In this document: positions 17,368 to 25,081 of the stretch, in pieces
How positions within the stretch are numbered: position 1 is the first letter of the stretch
How the letters are laid out: every line of letters starts with the position of its first letter
Assembly: GCA_963712055.1 (NCBI GenBank)
Contig: CAVQGN010000003.1
Span: 496,001-560,000, forward strand
Origin: JAHBVL01 sp963712055
GTDB lineage: Bacteria > Chloroflexota > Chloroflexia > Thermomicrobiales > UBA6265
DNA length: 64,000 nt
Direction: 5' to 3'
Translations under genes and position numbers: made by a program
The notes under the pieces: generated by a model
What the model was told of the DNA's origin: nothing
What the model saw: only the letters and a program-made list of their open reading frames with translations
The model's database searches: none

Positions 17368-18642
17368 ATGGCAGAGTCAAACGGTTCGAGTTCCACGGTT
17401 CAGCACGCTCCCGTTTCCGCCCAGGACGTCGCCGATGTCCGCCGACCAACGACGGCCGCTTCTCTCCTGCCACCGTTCGTCTATCATGACCCAGCAGTCC
17501 TCGCTTATGAACTTGACGCCTGGTTTGCCGATGGCTGGATCTGCGTTGGCCGCGAAGAGGACATCCAGCTATCGGGTGAGTATTTCCTGATCCGGATGGC
17601 CAACGAAAACCTGATCGTGGTGCGGGACAACGATGGTTCAGTCAAAGCCTTTTTCAACTTCTGTCGTCACCGTGGCGCCACCCTCGTCACCGAATCACCT
17701 GGTCGGGTTCCCCGGTTTCAATGCCCCTATCACGCTTGGGTCTACGACCTCGACGGCCAACTGCATATGCCCCGTCATTGCGACATGCTGGAAGACTTCG
17801 ATCTCGACGAATGGGGTCTGGTTCCGGTCGCGGTCGAGACGTGGCAGGGATTCGTTTTTCTCAACGTCAGCGGTGATGCTGGACCACTATCATCATTCTT
17901 AGCGGACATGGTCGACTTTTTCGATCGATTTGACCTCAGCGCACTCCGGCGCGGCGCTCAGATCGATTACGACGTCAAAGCCAACTGGAAAGCGATCATC
18001 GAAAACTACTCGGAGTGCTATCACTGCCCGGGCGTTCATCCACAGCTGAACCGCATCACGCCCTACAACATGGGAGAATGGATCCCCACCGATGGTCCGT
18101 GGAGCGCGTCCTGGATGCCTGTTGTTGGCGATCTGGATACCCTCACCATGGATGGCCATATTGGCGAGCATGGTCGAAGTTTTCTACCCGGTATCGAGGA
18201 AGATGACCATCGCAAGATCTACTACTTTGTCGTCTGGCCGAATCTTTTGATTAGTCTCCACCCGGATTATCTGCTCGTCCATCGACTGGTACCGGTCGCC
18301 CCGGACCGAACGTTGATCACCTGTGAATGGTTCTTTGACCCCGAAGATATGGCCCAGGCCGAATTCGATTTGACCGATGCGGTCGAATTCTGGGATCTCA
18401 CGAATCGTCAGGACTGGGAGGTCTGCGAATTGCAGCAAGTCGGCACCGGTTCGCGGGCGTATACCGCCGGGAGATTCACTGGAATGGAAAGTGGCGTCCA
18501 TGCGTTTGATATTCATGTCGCGGATCGCTACGCCAACGATGGGGTTTTGACGCCTCTCAACAGAATCTCCAAGGCTGAGGCAGGTCAGAAGAAGATCGCT
18601 GGACGGAAACAAAGCGCAACCACGACTACCGGCGCAGATTGA
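17368..18642 (+). CDS. Rieske non-heme iron oxygenase, alpha subunit type
   Basis: 424 residues. The N-terminal Rieske [2Fe-2S] domain has C99/H101 in CRHRGATL and C119/H122 in CPYHAW. The catalytic domain has NYSECYHCPGVHPQL, supplying the two histidine ligands of the mononuclear iron, with a later aspartate probably in FDLTDAVEFW. Such enzymes hydroxylate or demethylate aromatic or quaternary-ammonium substrates, using a separate reductase. No reductase, ferredoxin or beta subunit gene is nearby, so the substrate cannot be assigned. The overall pattern recalls the ring-hydroxylating/choline- and carnitine-monooxygenase branch. The ATG at 17368 follows an AAAAGGCGGCAGG stretch. Confidence 0.88.
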   Translation: MAESNGSSSTVQHAPVSAQDVADVRRPTTAASLLPPFVYHDPAVLAYELDAWFADGWICVGREEDIQLSGEYFLIRMANENLIVVRDNDGSVKAFFNFCRHRGATLVTESPGRVPRFQCPYHAWVYDLDGQLHMPRHCDMLEDFDLDEWGLVPVAVETWQGFVFLNVSGDAGPLSSFLADMVDFFDRFDLSALRRGAQIDYDVKANWKAIIENYSECYHCPGVHPQLNRITPYNMGEWIPTDGPWSASWMPVVGDLDTLTMDGHIGEHGRSFLPGIEEDDHRKIYYFVVWPNLLISLHPDYLLVHRLVPVAPDRTLITCEWFFDPEDMAQAEFDLTDAVEFWDLTNRQDWEVCELQQVGTGSRAYTAGRFTGMESGVHAFDIHVADRYANDGVLTPLNRISKAEAGQKKIAGRKQSATTTTGAD

Positions 18643-18751
18643 TCGAAACTGATCGTTGGCTGCGCCGCCTGGTGATTCGCGGTAATCTGTTCGGGTTCGC
18701 AAGGAGAGGCAGTCAAACCGTTCAATCCTCATGGGCGCGCGGAGAATCAGG

Positions 18752-19021
18752 GTGACAGAGCAATCGAGTCAGAAATCCGAGCTGATGCAGCATCTCATCG
18801 CCGCCGCATCGGATGCATTTGTGCGGCTCCCTGAAGGACAGCAGCAGGTGTTGACGCTGGCAGTCGATTCCAATCTCACAGTACCAGCGATTGCCGAAAC
18901 GATGGACCTTTCAGACGGAGATGTCCGCCGCTCAATGCGTTCTGCGCTGCAAACCCTCTTCGAAGCAGTAAATCAAGCTGCTTCGACATCCGAAATCGCC
19001 ACGAAGGAACAATCTGCGTGA
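18752..19021 (+). CDS. Sigma region-4-only small protein
   Basis: About 89 residues from a GTG with GGAG seven bases upstream; an ATG at 18731 is an alternative. The core, FVRLPEGQQQVLTLA then LTVPAIAETMDLSDGDVRRSM, is the helix-turn-helix of sigma-70 region 4, the part that contacts the -35 element. Regions 2 and 3 are absent: nothing upstream encodes them, since the preceding gene is a Rieske oxygenase ending 109 nt earlier. The gene overlaps the next one, an anti-sigma factor, by 4 nt (GTGA), the arrangement normal for an ECF sigma/anti-sigma pair. It is either a truncated ECF sigma or a free-standing region-4 regulator. Confidence 0.7.
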   Translation: MTEQSSQKSELMQHLIAAASDAFVRLPEGQQQVLTLAVDSNLTVPAIAETMDLSDGDVRRSMRSALQTLFEAVNQAASTSEIATKEQSA

Positions 19022-20298
19022 GCGATTCTCCATTCCGCCCAGAAGAGGATCGCTCAACACTCCACGACGGCGTGGGTGCCTACGCGCTGAATAGTCTCTC
19101 TCCTGTTGATCGCTACGCCTTCGAAGCCCACTTGGCCGAATGTGCTGAATGTCGGCGTGAGTACGCCCGCTATGAAGCCGTCGCCACCTTTCTGCCAGAA
19201 ATTCTTGCCCGTATCGAAGATGGCCGCACCCGCCGACCGAGTGACGTCGCCGAGGAAACCTCGGCATCCATGGGAGAGAGCAAGCCGGTCCAAACAACCG
19301 AATCTGAACCGGAGACCGCCGAGATCCTTGGAGCTGATTTCGAACCCGAAGCGAGTTTCGTCGAAGCAGGCACAGAAAGCGTCGCGTTCGTTGAAAAGGA
19401 TCCCGACGAACTGACTGCCGGCGCAACTCCAGCTGAGCTCTCTGTCGACGCGGACGTCGATGAGGTCGCTCCAGATCTGGACGCGAAGACAGTAGCAGCC
19501 GAAGAACTGGTGGCAGACGTCGACTCCTCCATCCCTGATGATGCGTTCGACGTTTCGGGTGAACGCGACCCGATGGACGCCGACGCGAGCGTGCCTGCTA
19601 AGCCTGTGACCGAAATTGGGGACATCCCAGCGGAGATCTCGCCGGAACCCGAAACACTTCTCGCTCCTGTCGAGGGCGCTGAGGAGAGCGGTAGCGAATC
19701 TGAAGCAGATATGTCTGAGATCCCGGCGGTGCGACGCAAACGTCCGCTCGGGCGCGTGACCGCCGGTGTTCAGCCCGATGAGGCTAAAATCCCGACGCCG
19801 TCGAAATGGTGGTGGATCGCGACCGCCATCGTCGGGGCCATCGGCCTCGGTTCATTCGTGTGGGCATTGGTCACGATGGAGCAAAAGGGCGATTTGGAAA
19901 CAGAGATTTCGTCGCTGACGGCTCAAGTTGCGGATTTCGAAGCTGCCCAGGAGCAATACGCCGAGCAGACACCCGCAATCGTGCTCGAGGTTGTGCCAAC
20001 TACGCTCGGCTCTCCGGATGCAACCGGTTCCATTTTTGCCGATCCCGCAGGCACGTCTGCGGTGCTCACCGTTGCCGGAATGCCGCCACTCGGTTCGGAC
20101 AGCAGTTACCAGATCTGGTATCTCCCCACGGTGGGCGCTGAATCAATTGCTGGTCCAACGTTCACCCCGGACGCGTCCGGAAACAGCGTTGTGCAACTCG
20201 ACCCGGCCGTCGCTTCATATGCCGCGGTGGGTATCACCATCGAACCTGCTGGTGGTAGCACCACGCCCAGCGCAAATCCGGTGATGCAGACAGCCTGA
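19018..20298 (+). CDS. RskA-type transmembrane anti-sigma factor
   Basis: 426 residues. The N-terminal zinc-binding anti-sigma domain (ZAS) has the AHLAECAECRREY motif, i.e. H-x3-C-x2-C, at about residue 40. A very acidic Ala/Glu/Asp-rich linker spans about residues 75-250 and lacks predicted structure. A single membrane helix (WWWIATAIVGAIGLGSFVWAL) is near residue 265, then a short coiled-coil-like stretch and the extracytoplasmic RskA C-terminal domain with SYQIWYLP. The cytoplasmic ZAS domain would hold the overlapping region-4 protein until a signal triggers proteolysis. The linker is far longer than in typical RskA proteins. Confidence 0.85.
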   Translation: MSDSPFRPEEDRSTLHDGVGAYALNSLSPVDRYAFEAHLAECAECRREYARYEAVATFLPEILARIEDGRTRRPSDVAEETSASMGESKPVQTTESEPETAEILGADFEPEASFVEAGTESVAFVEKDPDELTAGATPAELSVDADVDEVAPDLDAKTVAAEELVADVDSSIPDDAFDVSGERDPMDADASVPAKPVTEIGDIPAEISPEPETLLAPVEGAEESGSESEADMSEIPAVRRKRPLGRVTAGVQPDEAKIPTPSKWWWIATAIVGAIGLGSFVWALVTMEQKGDLETEISSLTAQVADFEAAQEQYAEQTPAIVLEVVPTTLGSPDATGSIFADPAGTSAVLTVAGMPPLGSDSSYQIWYLPTVGAESIAGPTFTPDASGNSVVQLDPAVASYAAVGITIEPAGGSTTPSANPVMQTA

Positions 20299-20329
20299 TC
20301 TCCAGGTCCATTCCGAATAGCACCGGCCC

Positions 20330-20359
20330 TTGACGCTCTTGGGTACAGTTCTGTATGTT
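20330..20359 (+). promoter_or_regulatory. Candidate sigma-70-type promoter for the zinc-binding-protein gene
   Basis: TTGACG (20330-20335), an 18-nt spacer, then TATGTT (20354-20359), about 60 nt before the likely start codon. The match is 5/6 for -35 and 4/6 for -10. An AT-rich stretch follows. No convincing Zur-type palindrome was found. Confidence 0.4.
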
Positions 20360-20421
20360 ATTGAGATGTTGTATCGACAACGTCGTGTGATTTCTTGATT
20401 GCTTCAGAATGGATGGGATGG

Positions 20422-21372
20422 ATGGCTCGTTTCTTGATTCGTGGACTTATTGCGATAGTTTTGGGTCTATCGGCCTCAAGCCCCTTTTTCTCCGCGCAAG
20501 TGAAGGCCGCGGACCCTCTCCCTGTGGTGGCAACATTCAGTATCCTCGGTGACCTGGTCCAAAACGTGGGTGGGGATCGGGTCATCGTCACCACGATTAT
20601 TGGACCGGGCGTCGATGCGCACACATTCGACCCCACCCCGGCTCAGGTCGTAAGCATTTCTGAGGCAGCGGTGGTTTTCGAGAACGGGCTCGGTTTTGAA
20701 CCCTGGCTGGATGACATCTTCGAGTCATTGGGCGCCAGCGGAGAGCGGGTGGTCGTTTCCTCAGGTATCGATCTTCTCCCAGCTAGCGCGACCGACCACC
20801 ATGACGACCATACCGATGACATCGACCCGAACGAAGCCGATCCCCATATCTGGCAAAGCGTCGCCAACGCGATCGTGATGGTCGAAAACATCCGCGATGG
20901 CCTGATCGCCGCCGATCCAGACGGTAGCTCCACCTATGAGTCCAACGCTACTGCCTACCTTCAGGCGTTACAGGATCTCGACGTCGAAATCATGGCGGCA
21001 ATCAGCACGATTCCAGAGGATCAGCGCAAGTTGGTGACCGCTCACGACACGTTCGGCTACTACGCTGACCGGTACGGTCTTGAGATCATCGGTACCGCGC
21101 TCGGGAGCACCACTACCGAAGGGGCTGATCCGTCCGCGATGGAGATCGCAAGCTTGATCGACGAAATCGTGGCCACCGGCGTTCAGGCGATCTTTCCGGA
21201 AACCGTGCAGAATCCAGGGTTGATCGAGCAAATCGCCGATGAAGCCGGTGTCAATGTCGGTCCACCGCTCTTTACCGATGCCCTCGGACCGGATGGTAGC
21301 CCTGGAGACACCTACGTTGGCATGATGACCTTCAACACTGACGCCATAGTTTCCGCGCTTGTCGCACCATAA
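20422..21372 (+). CDS. znuA: Zinc/manganese ABC transporter substrate-binding protein (cluster A-1)
   Basis: About 316 residues with a signal peptide (FLIRGLIAIVLGLSASS). It has the ZnuA/TroA layout: two lobes joined by a long helix, ligand histidine in DAHTFDPTP, an Asp/His-rich flexible loop (HHDDHTDD, then PHIW), ligand histidine in TAHDTFGYYA, and a final acidic ligand in TDALGPDG. The His-rich loop points to zinc, manganese being the alternative. The gene is orphan: no permease or ATPase gene flanks it, and the next gene is an MFS transporter. Several in-frame starts exist (TTG 20395, ATG 20413, ATG 20422); the last gives the best signal peptide. Confidence 0.85.
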   Translation: MARFLIRGLIAIVLGLSASSPFFSAQVKAADPLPVVATFSILGDLVQNVGGDRVIVTTIIGPGVDAHTFDPTPAQVVSISEAAVVFENGLGFEPWLDDIFESLGASGERVVVSSGIDLLPASATDHHDDHTDDIDPNEADPHIWQSVANAIVMVENIRDGLIAADPDGSSTYESNATAYLQALQDLDVEIMAAISTIPEDQRKLVTAHDTFGYYADRYGLEIIGTALGSTTTEGADPSAMEIASLIDEIVATGVQAIFPETVQNPGLIEQIADEAGVNVGPPLFTDALGPDGSPGDTYVGMMTFNTDAIVSALVAP

Positions 21373-21407
21373 CAGGATTTCGCCTCGCCCCCGGTGCTGT
21401 ACAGACG

Positions 21408-23171
21408 ATGCAGTACCATCGTGCAAAACGGAACGACCTGATCGATGTCGAAAATCGCGGGCTCAATGCAGTGGGTGCTCTTGCCAATAACTGGTCCGAA
21501 TCTGCTGCTGATCTGAAGGGTCGCCTGACCCTTCAGCAAAGCCCGGAACGATGGCACATTCTTCTTGCCCTGATCACGATCGCCGCCACCCGCATTCTGA
21601 GTCCCCCAATCGGAGCGATATTTCCTCCCCGTCCAGAGAGTCTTTTCGGAGCAAGCGAAGCGACGTTTCGACTCGTCATCAATTCCGGCACAATCGCCTT
21701 TCTCGCCTGCGCCCTTATCGGCGGAGCGATTGCCGATCTCTACAACCGCCGCACGGTGCTCCTTTTTGGGATAGGCGGGTTGGTGATCGCCAACGGTCTC
21801 TGCATGATTTCAACCACGATCTATCAGATGGGAGTTGGTTTCGTCGGCGTCGGGATTGCTGGAGCGGTTTCAGGAGCGCTCGTCACCGCGATTCTCCGGT
21901 TATCGTTCAATGACGAAGAGCGCCCAATCGCAATCGGCTGGTATTACGCGACCATCGGCGCGGCGTTTCTCTGCGGACAGCTTCTTCTTTTTCTGATCGA
22001 TCACGCTCTGGGCTGGCGAATCACCTATCTGGTCCCTTTTCTTGTTGGATTGCTCGCATTCAAACTCGCGTGGCAAACGATTCCATCGAGCAAAGCAGTA
22101 AGCGTTGGACGCTACTACGAAGTCATCGGTATCACCGCCTGGACCTTGGTGATCATGGCGCTGATCGTCGGAGTCGTTTCGTATCTCACTGGAGACAAAG
22201 CCGGGCTCTACACGCAGATCTCATTCGTTATCGGAATTCTGGGCGCGATCGGTATGGCGATCATCGAGTTCAAGGATTTCCAACCAAGCGTTCGCCGCAC
22301 GCTGCGCAATTTCGATCTCATCGGGCCACCTGAAGCCGTCATCGCCTCCGTCATCCTTGGCGCTCTAACCCTCAATTTCGCGTTCTTCGGTGGCGTCACG
22401 ATGTATTTCGGCTATAGCACCAGTATCCAGGGGAACGAAACCGTAAATGCCTCGCTCATGCTTGTCCCATGTGGGATCGCGCTTCTGATTAGCTCACTTC
22501 TCTCCGGAAACGGTTTTTCAGTGATGACCGTGCGCAATCGCACGACCGTCGGAATGATCGCGCTCGGTCTTGGTCTAGCCGGGTTGATGACGGCTTCGCC
22601 TGACAGCGACTACCGTCGTGTTTTCGTTCCGTTGCTGGCCGTGGGAATCGGTTTCAGCATGTCCTCCACCGGTGTATCGACCGTTCTCCTTAGCGTGGTG
22701 CCAGCCGATCTTGCCGGTGTTTCCGCCGGTGTTTCATCTGCATCCGCCGGGGTCGGCCGAATGCTTGGCAGTGTCTGGCTCGGACTCCTGCTTATTTTTG
22801 CCGGCGGAGCCGCTTATGAACAACAGCTGCTCGATTCCGGGGTCCCTTCTGATCAGGTCGATGAGGTCATCGAAACGACTGACACGGTGGTTCGCAACCA
22901 CAATCTCGGTTTGGGGGACTTCCAAGAAAACGAAGTGTTGATCGAGTATGCAGATCCCGCCAGTCTTTATCTCTCCGCATACACCACCGGGTATCGCTGG
23001 TCGATGCTCGTGGCGGCCCTCGTCAGTTTCATCGGCGGGGTTGCAGTCTGGTACGGCCTGAGAAACCATGCTGCTGCAAGCATGCAATCGCTACCCGTTG
23101 CTGAGACCTTGGAGGACGCCGCCGCGATGGTCAAAATCGACGGCGAGGACGTTCCAGAAACAACGTCCTAG
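21408..23171 (+). CDS. Major facilitator superfamily transporter
   Basis: 587 residues with about 14 hydrophobic segments after a polar ~45-residue N-terminus. The cytoplasmic loop motif between helices 2 and 3 (GGAIADLYNRRTVLLFG) is the MFS motif A, and a GVSAGVSSASAGVGRMLGS segment lies in the second half. The length and number of helices suggest a DHA2-like drug/proton antiporter layout. Substrate is unknown. It follows the zinc-binding-protein gene by 35 nt on the same strand. Its stop codon overlaps that of the convergent oligopeptide permease gene within a 4-nt CTAG, leaving no room for a terminator. Confidence 0.8.
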   Translation: MQYHRAKRNDLIDVENRGLNAVGALANNWSESAADLKGRLTLQQSPERWHILLALITIAATRILSPPIGAIFPPRPESLFGASEATFRLVINSGTIAFLACALIGGAIADLYNRRTVLLFGIGGLVIANGLCMISTTIYQMGVGFVGVGIAGAVSGALVTAILRLSFNDEERPIAIGWYYATIGAAFLCGQLLLFLIDHALGWRITYLVPFLVGLLAFKLAWQTIPSSKAVSVGRYYEVIGITAWTLVIMALIVGVVSYLTGDKAGLYTQISFVIGILGAIGMAIIEFKDFQPSVRRTLRNFDLIGPPEAVIASVILGALTLNFAFFGGVTMYFGYSTSIQGNETVNASLMLVPCGIALLISSLLSGNGFSVMTVRNRTTVGMIALGLGLAGLMTASPDSDYRRVFVPLLAVGIGFSMSSTGVSTVLLSVVPADLAGVSAGVSSASAGVGRMLGSVWLGLLLIFAGGAAYEQQLLDSGVPSDQVDEVIETTDTVVRNHNLGLGDFQENEVLIEYADPASLYLSAYTTGYRWSMLVAALVSFIGGVAVWYGLRNHAAASMQSLPVAETLEDAAAMVKIDGEDVPETTS

Positions 23172-24079
23172 CGCCCACCCTTGGGATCGAATGCGTCTCG
23201 CAGCCCGTCACCGATGAAATTGATGGCCAACACCGCAACGGTCAATGCCAACCCAGGTGCAATTGCCAGCAATGGGACGGCCAGATAGTCAGTCCTCGCT
23301 TCGTTGAGCATGTTTCCCCAGGTTGGCGTTCCCGGCGGCACACCAAATCCGAGAAACGAGAGCGACGCTTCGGCGAGCATGAACAGCGCGGTGTCAAGCG
23401 TGAATGACACGATGATTACCCCCATCGCGTTTGGCAGGAGATGGCGGATCATGATCTGCCAACCAGGCACCCCAACTGAGCGAGCGGCTTCAGCAAACTC
23501 ACGGCGTTTCAGCGAGAGAAACTCTCCCCGGATCAGACGCGCCAACCACATCCACGAAAACATGCCCAGGAAAAAAATCACACCCGCCACGGATATCCCG
23601 TCGAGCATCGACGCAATGATGAGCAGGAGAAATATACTGGGAAAAGCCAGCATCAGATCGACGAACCGCATCAACGCGCCATCGATCCAACCGCCATAGA
23701 AACCGGCGATCGCCCCGACGACCACGCCGATGGACGTGGCTATCAACGCCGAAGCCAGACCGATCCCCAGCGAGAGCCTGCCTCCATACATCAACCGACT
23801 CAATTCATCTCGGCCCAGCGCATCGGTCCCAAGCCAGTGATCGACGCTCGGCGGAGCCTTGATGTTGAAAAGGTCGATTTCATTTGGTCCGTAGGGCGCA
23901 ATCCACGGGGCAAGGATCGAAACGACAGCCAGGAGACCGAACACGCCAAACCCGATCAGCGCGAGGCGTGAACGCCGGAGTCGCCCCCAAGCGAGCTGGA
24001 CCGGACTCCGGGAGGGCCGAGTGAGCACGTCGATCGTCAGGCTTCCCGGTTCCTTGGCAGAAAGAGTGGACAGACTCAC
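23168..24079 (-). CDS. Peptide/nickel-type ABC transporter permease (DppC/OppC)
   Basis: 303 residues with an N-terminal membrane helix (ALIGFGVFGLLAVVSILAPW) and five further helices. The permease EAA-type loop that docks the ATPase is visible in EFAEAARSVGVPGWQIMIRH. The GTDALGRDELSRLMYGGRLSL segment is typical of the DppC family. It is the second permease of an oligopeptide-type importer, its start overlapping the DppB stop by 4 nt. The gene order on the minus strand is binding protein, DppB, DppC. No oppD/oppF ATPase genes follow; the convergent MFS gene abuts it. Confidence 0.9.
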   Translation of the reverse strand: MSLSTLSAKEPGSLTIDVLTRPSRSPVQLAWGRLRRSRLALIGFGVFGLLAVVSILAPWIAPYGPNEIDLFNIKAPPSVDHWLGTDALGRDELSRLMYGGRLSLGIGLASALIATSIGVVVGAIAGFYGGWIDGALMRFVDLMLAFPSIFLLLIIASMLDGISVAGVIFFLGMFSWMWLARLIRGEFLSLKRREFAEAARSVGVPGWQIMIRHLLPNAMGVIIVSFTLDTALFMLAEASLSFLGFGVPPGTPTWGNMLNEARTDYLAVPLLAIAPGLALTVAVLAINFIGDGLRDAFDPKGGR

Positions 24080-25026
24080 GAGTAGGACACCCGCGGGTCA
24101 AGCCAGCCATAGAGTAGATCGGCAATCAGGTTGCCGATCACAATCAGGACAGCGCCCAGCAGGAGGATTCCCATCAGCACTGGGTAGTCGCGGCGGGTCA
24201 ACGAATCGTAAAACAGTCTCCCCATGCCAGGCCACGAAAAAACGGTTTCGGTTAACACTGCTCCGGTGAGATAGAGCGGAATATCGATCGAGACGACCGT
24301 GACAAACGGAGTCAGCGAGTTACGCAACACGTGGCGTGAAAGAACCGAACCCTCGCCAAGACCCTTTGCTCGCGCGGTGCGCACATAGTCCTCGCCGAGC
24401 GTTTCGATGGTCGACGCGCGGACATAGCGGCTCCATGTGGCGATACTCCCGATGGCGATCGTCAGCGCAGGCAAAGCCAGGTGGCGGAGCAGATCACTGA
24501 AGGAGTCATCCCCGGGAGAGTGCATACCTGCGGAAGGCAGCCATCCCAAGCGGACGGCAAACAGAATCTGCAGCATGAGGCCGAACCAGAAGACTGGCAT
24601 GGCAAGACCGAAATAGAAGATTCCAGCCGTGATGTTGTCGAAATAGCCATACGGTCGAACCGCAGACACCACGCCGAACACCAGTGAGATCACCAGAGCA
24701 ATCGCCAAACCAGCCACCATCAAGATGACGGTGTTCGGGAACACGTCCCAGATCACCGACCAGACTGGTCTGCGCTGGACATATGACGTGCCGAGATCAC
24801 CCTGGGCGAGATTGCGCAGCCAGTAGAAAAGCTGGATATGCATTGGCTCGTCGAGTCCAAGATTGGCGCGGATCGCGGCCAGTTTTTCATCAGTCATCCG
24901 AGGCAGGCGTGCATACAGGGTATCGGGACCGCCAGGAGCGAGTTGCATGAAGACAAACGAGAGGACCGCTACTCCAAGGAGTAGCGGTATTGCTCCCAGT
25001 GTCCGACGCAGCAGATACCGACCCAT
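24076..25026 (-). CDS. Peptide/nickel-type ABC transporter permease (DppB/OppB)
   Basis: 316 residues, opening with the classical DppB start (RYLLRRTLGAIPLLLGVAVL), six membrane helices, the EAA loop in EDYVRTARAKGLGEGSVLSRH, and the closing LTRRDYPVLMGILLLGA segment. It pairs with DppC to form the membrane channel for peptides or similar solutes. It starts 55 nt after the substrate-binding protein gene and overlaps DppC by 4 nt, so the three are one operon. Confidence 0.92.
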   Translation of the reverse strand: MGRYLLRRTLGAIPLLLGVAVLSFVFMQLAPGGPDTLYARLPRMTDEKLAAIRANLGLDEPMHIQLFYWLRNLAQGDLGTSYVQRRPVWSVIWDVFPNTVILMVAGLAIALVISLVFGVVSAVRPYGYFDNITAGIFYFGLAMPVFWFGLMLQILFAVRLGWLPSAGMHSPGDDSFSDLLRHLALPALTIAIGSIATWSRYVRASTIETLGEDYVRTARAKGLGEGSVLSRHVLRNSLTPFVTVVSIDIPLYLTGAVLTETVFSWPGMGRLFYDSLTRRDYPVLMGILLLGAVLIVIGNLIADLLYGWLDPRVSYS

Positions 25027-25081
25027 TGCCGTTTTCCAGTGTTACCAGGGCGTCTGCCCCGGTCCGGTCAAGACCAGTCTG

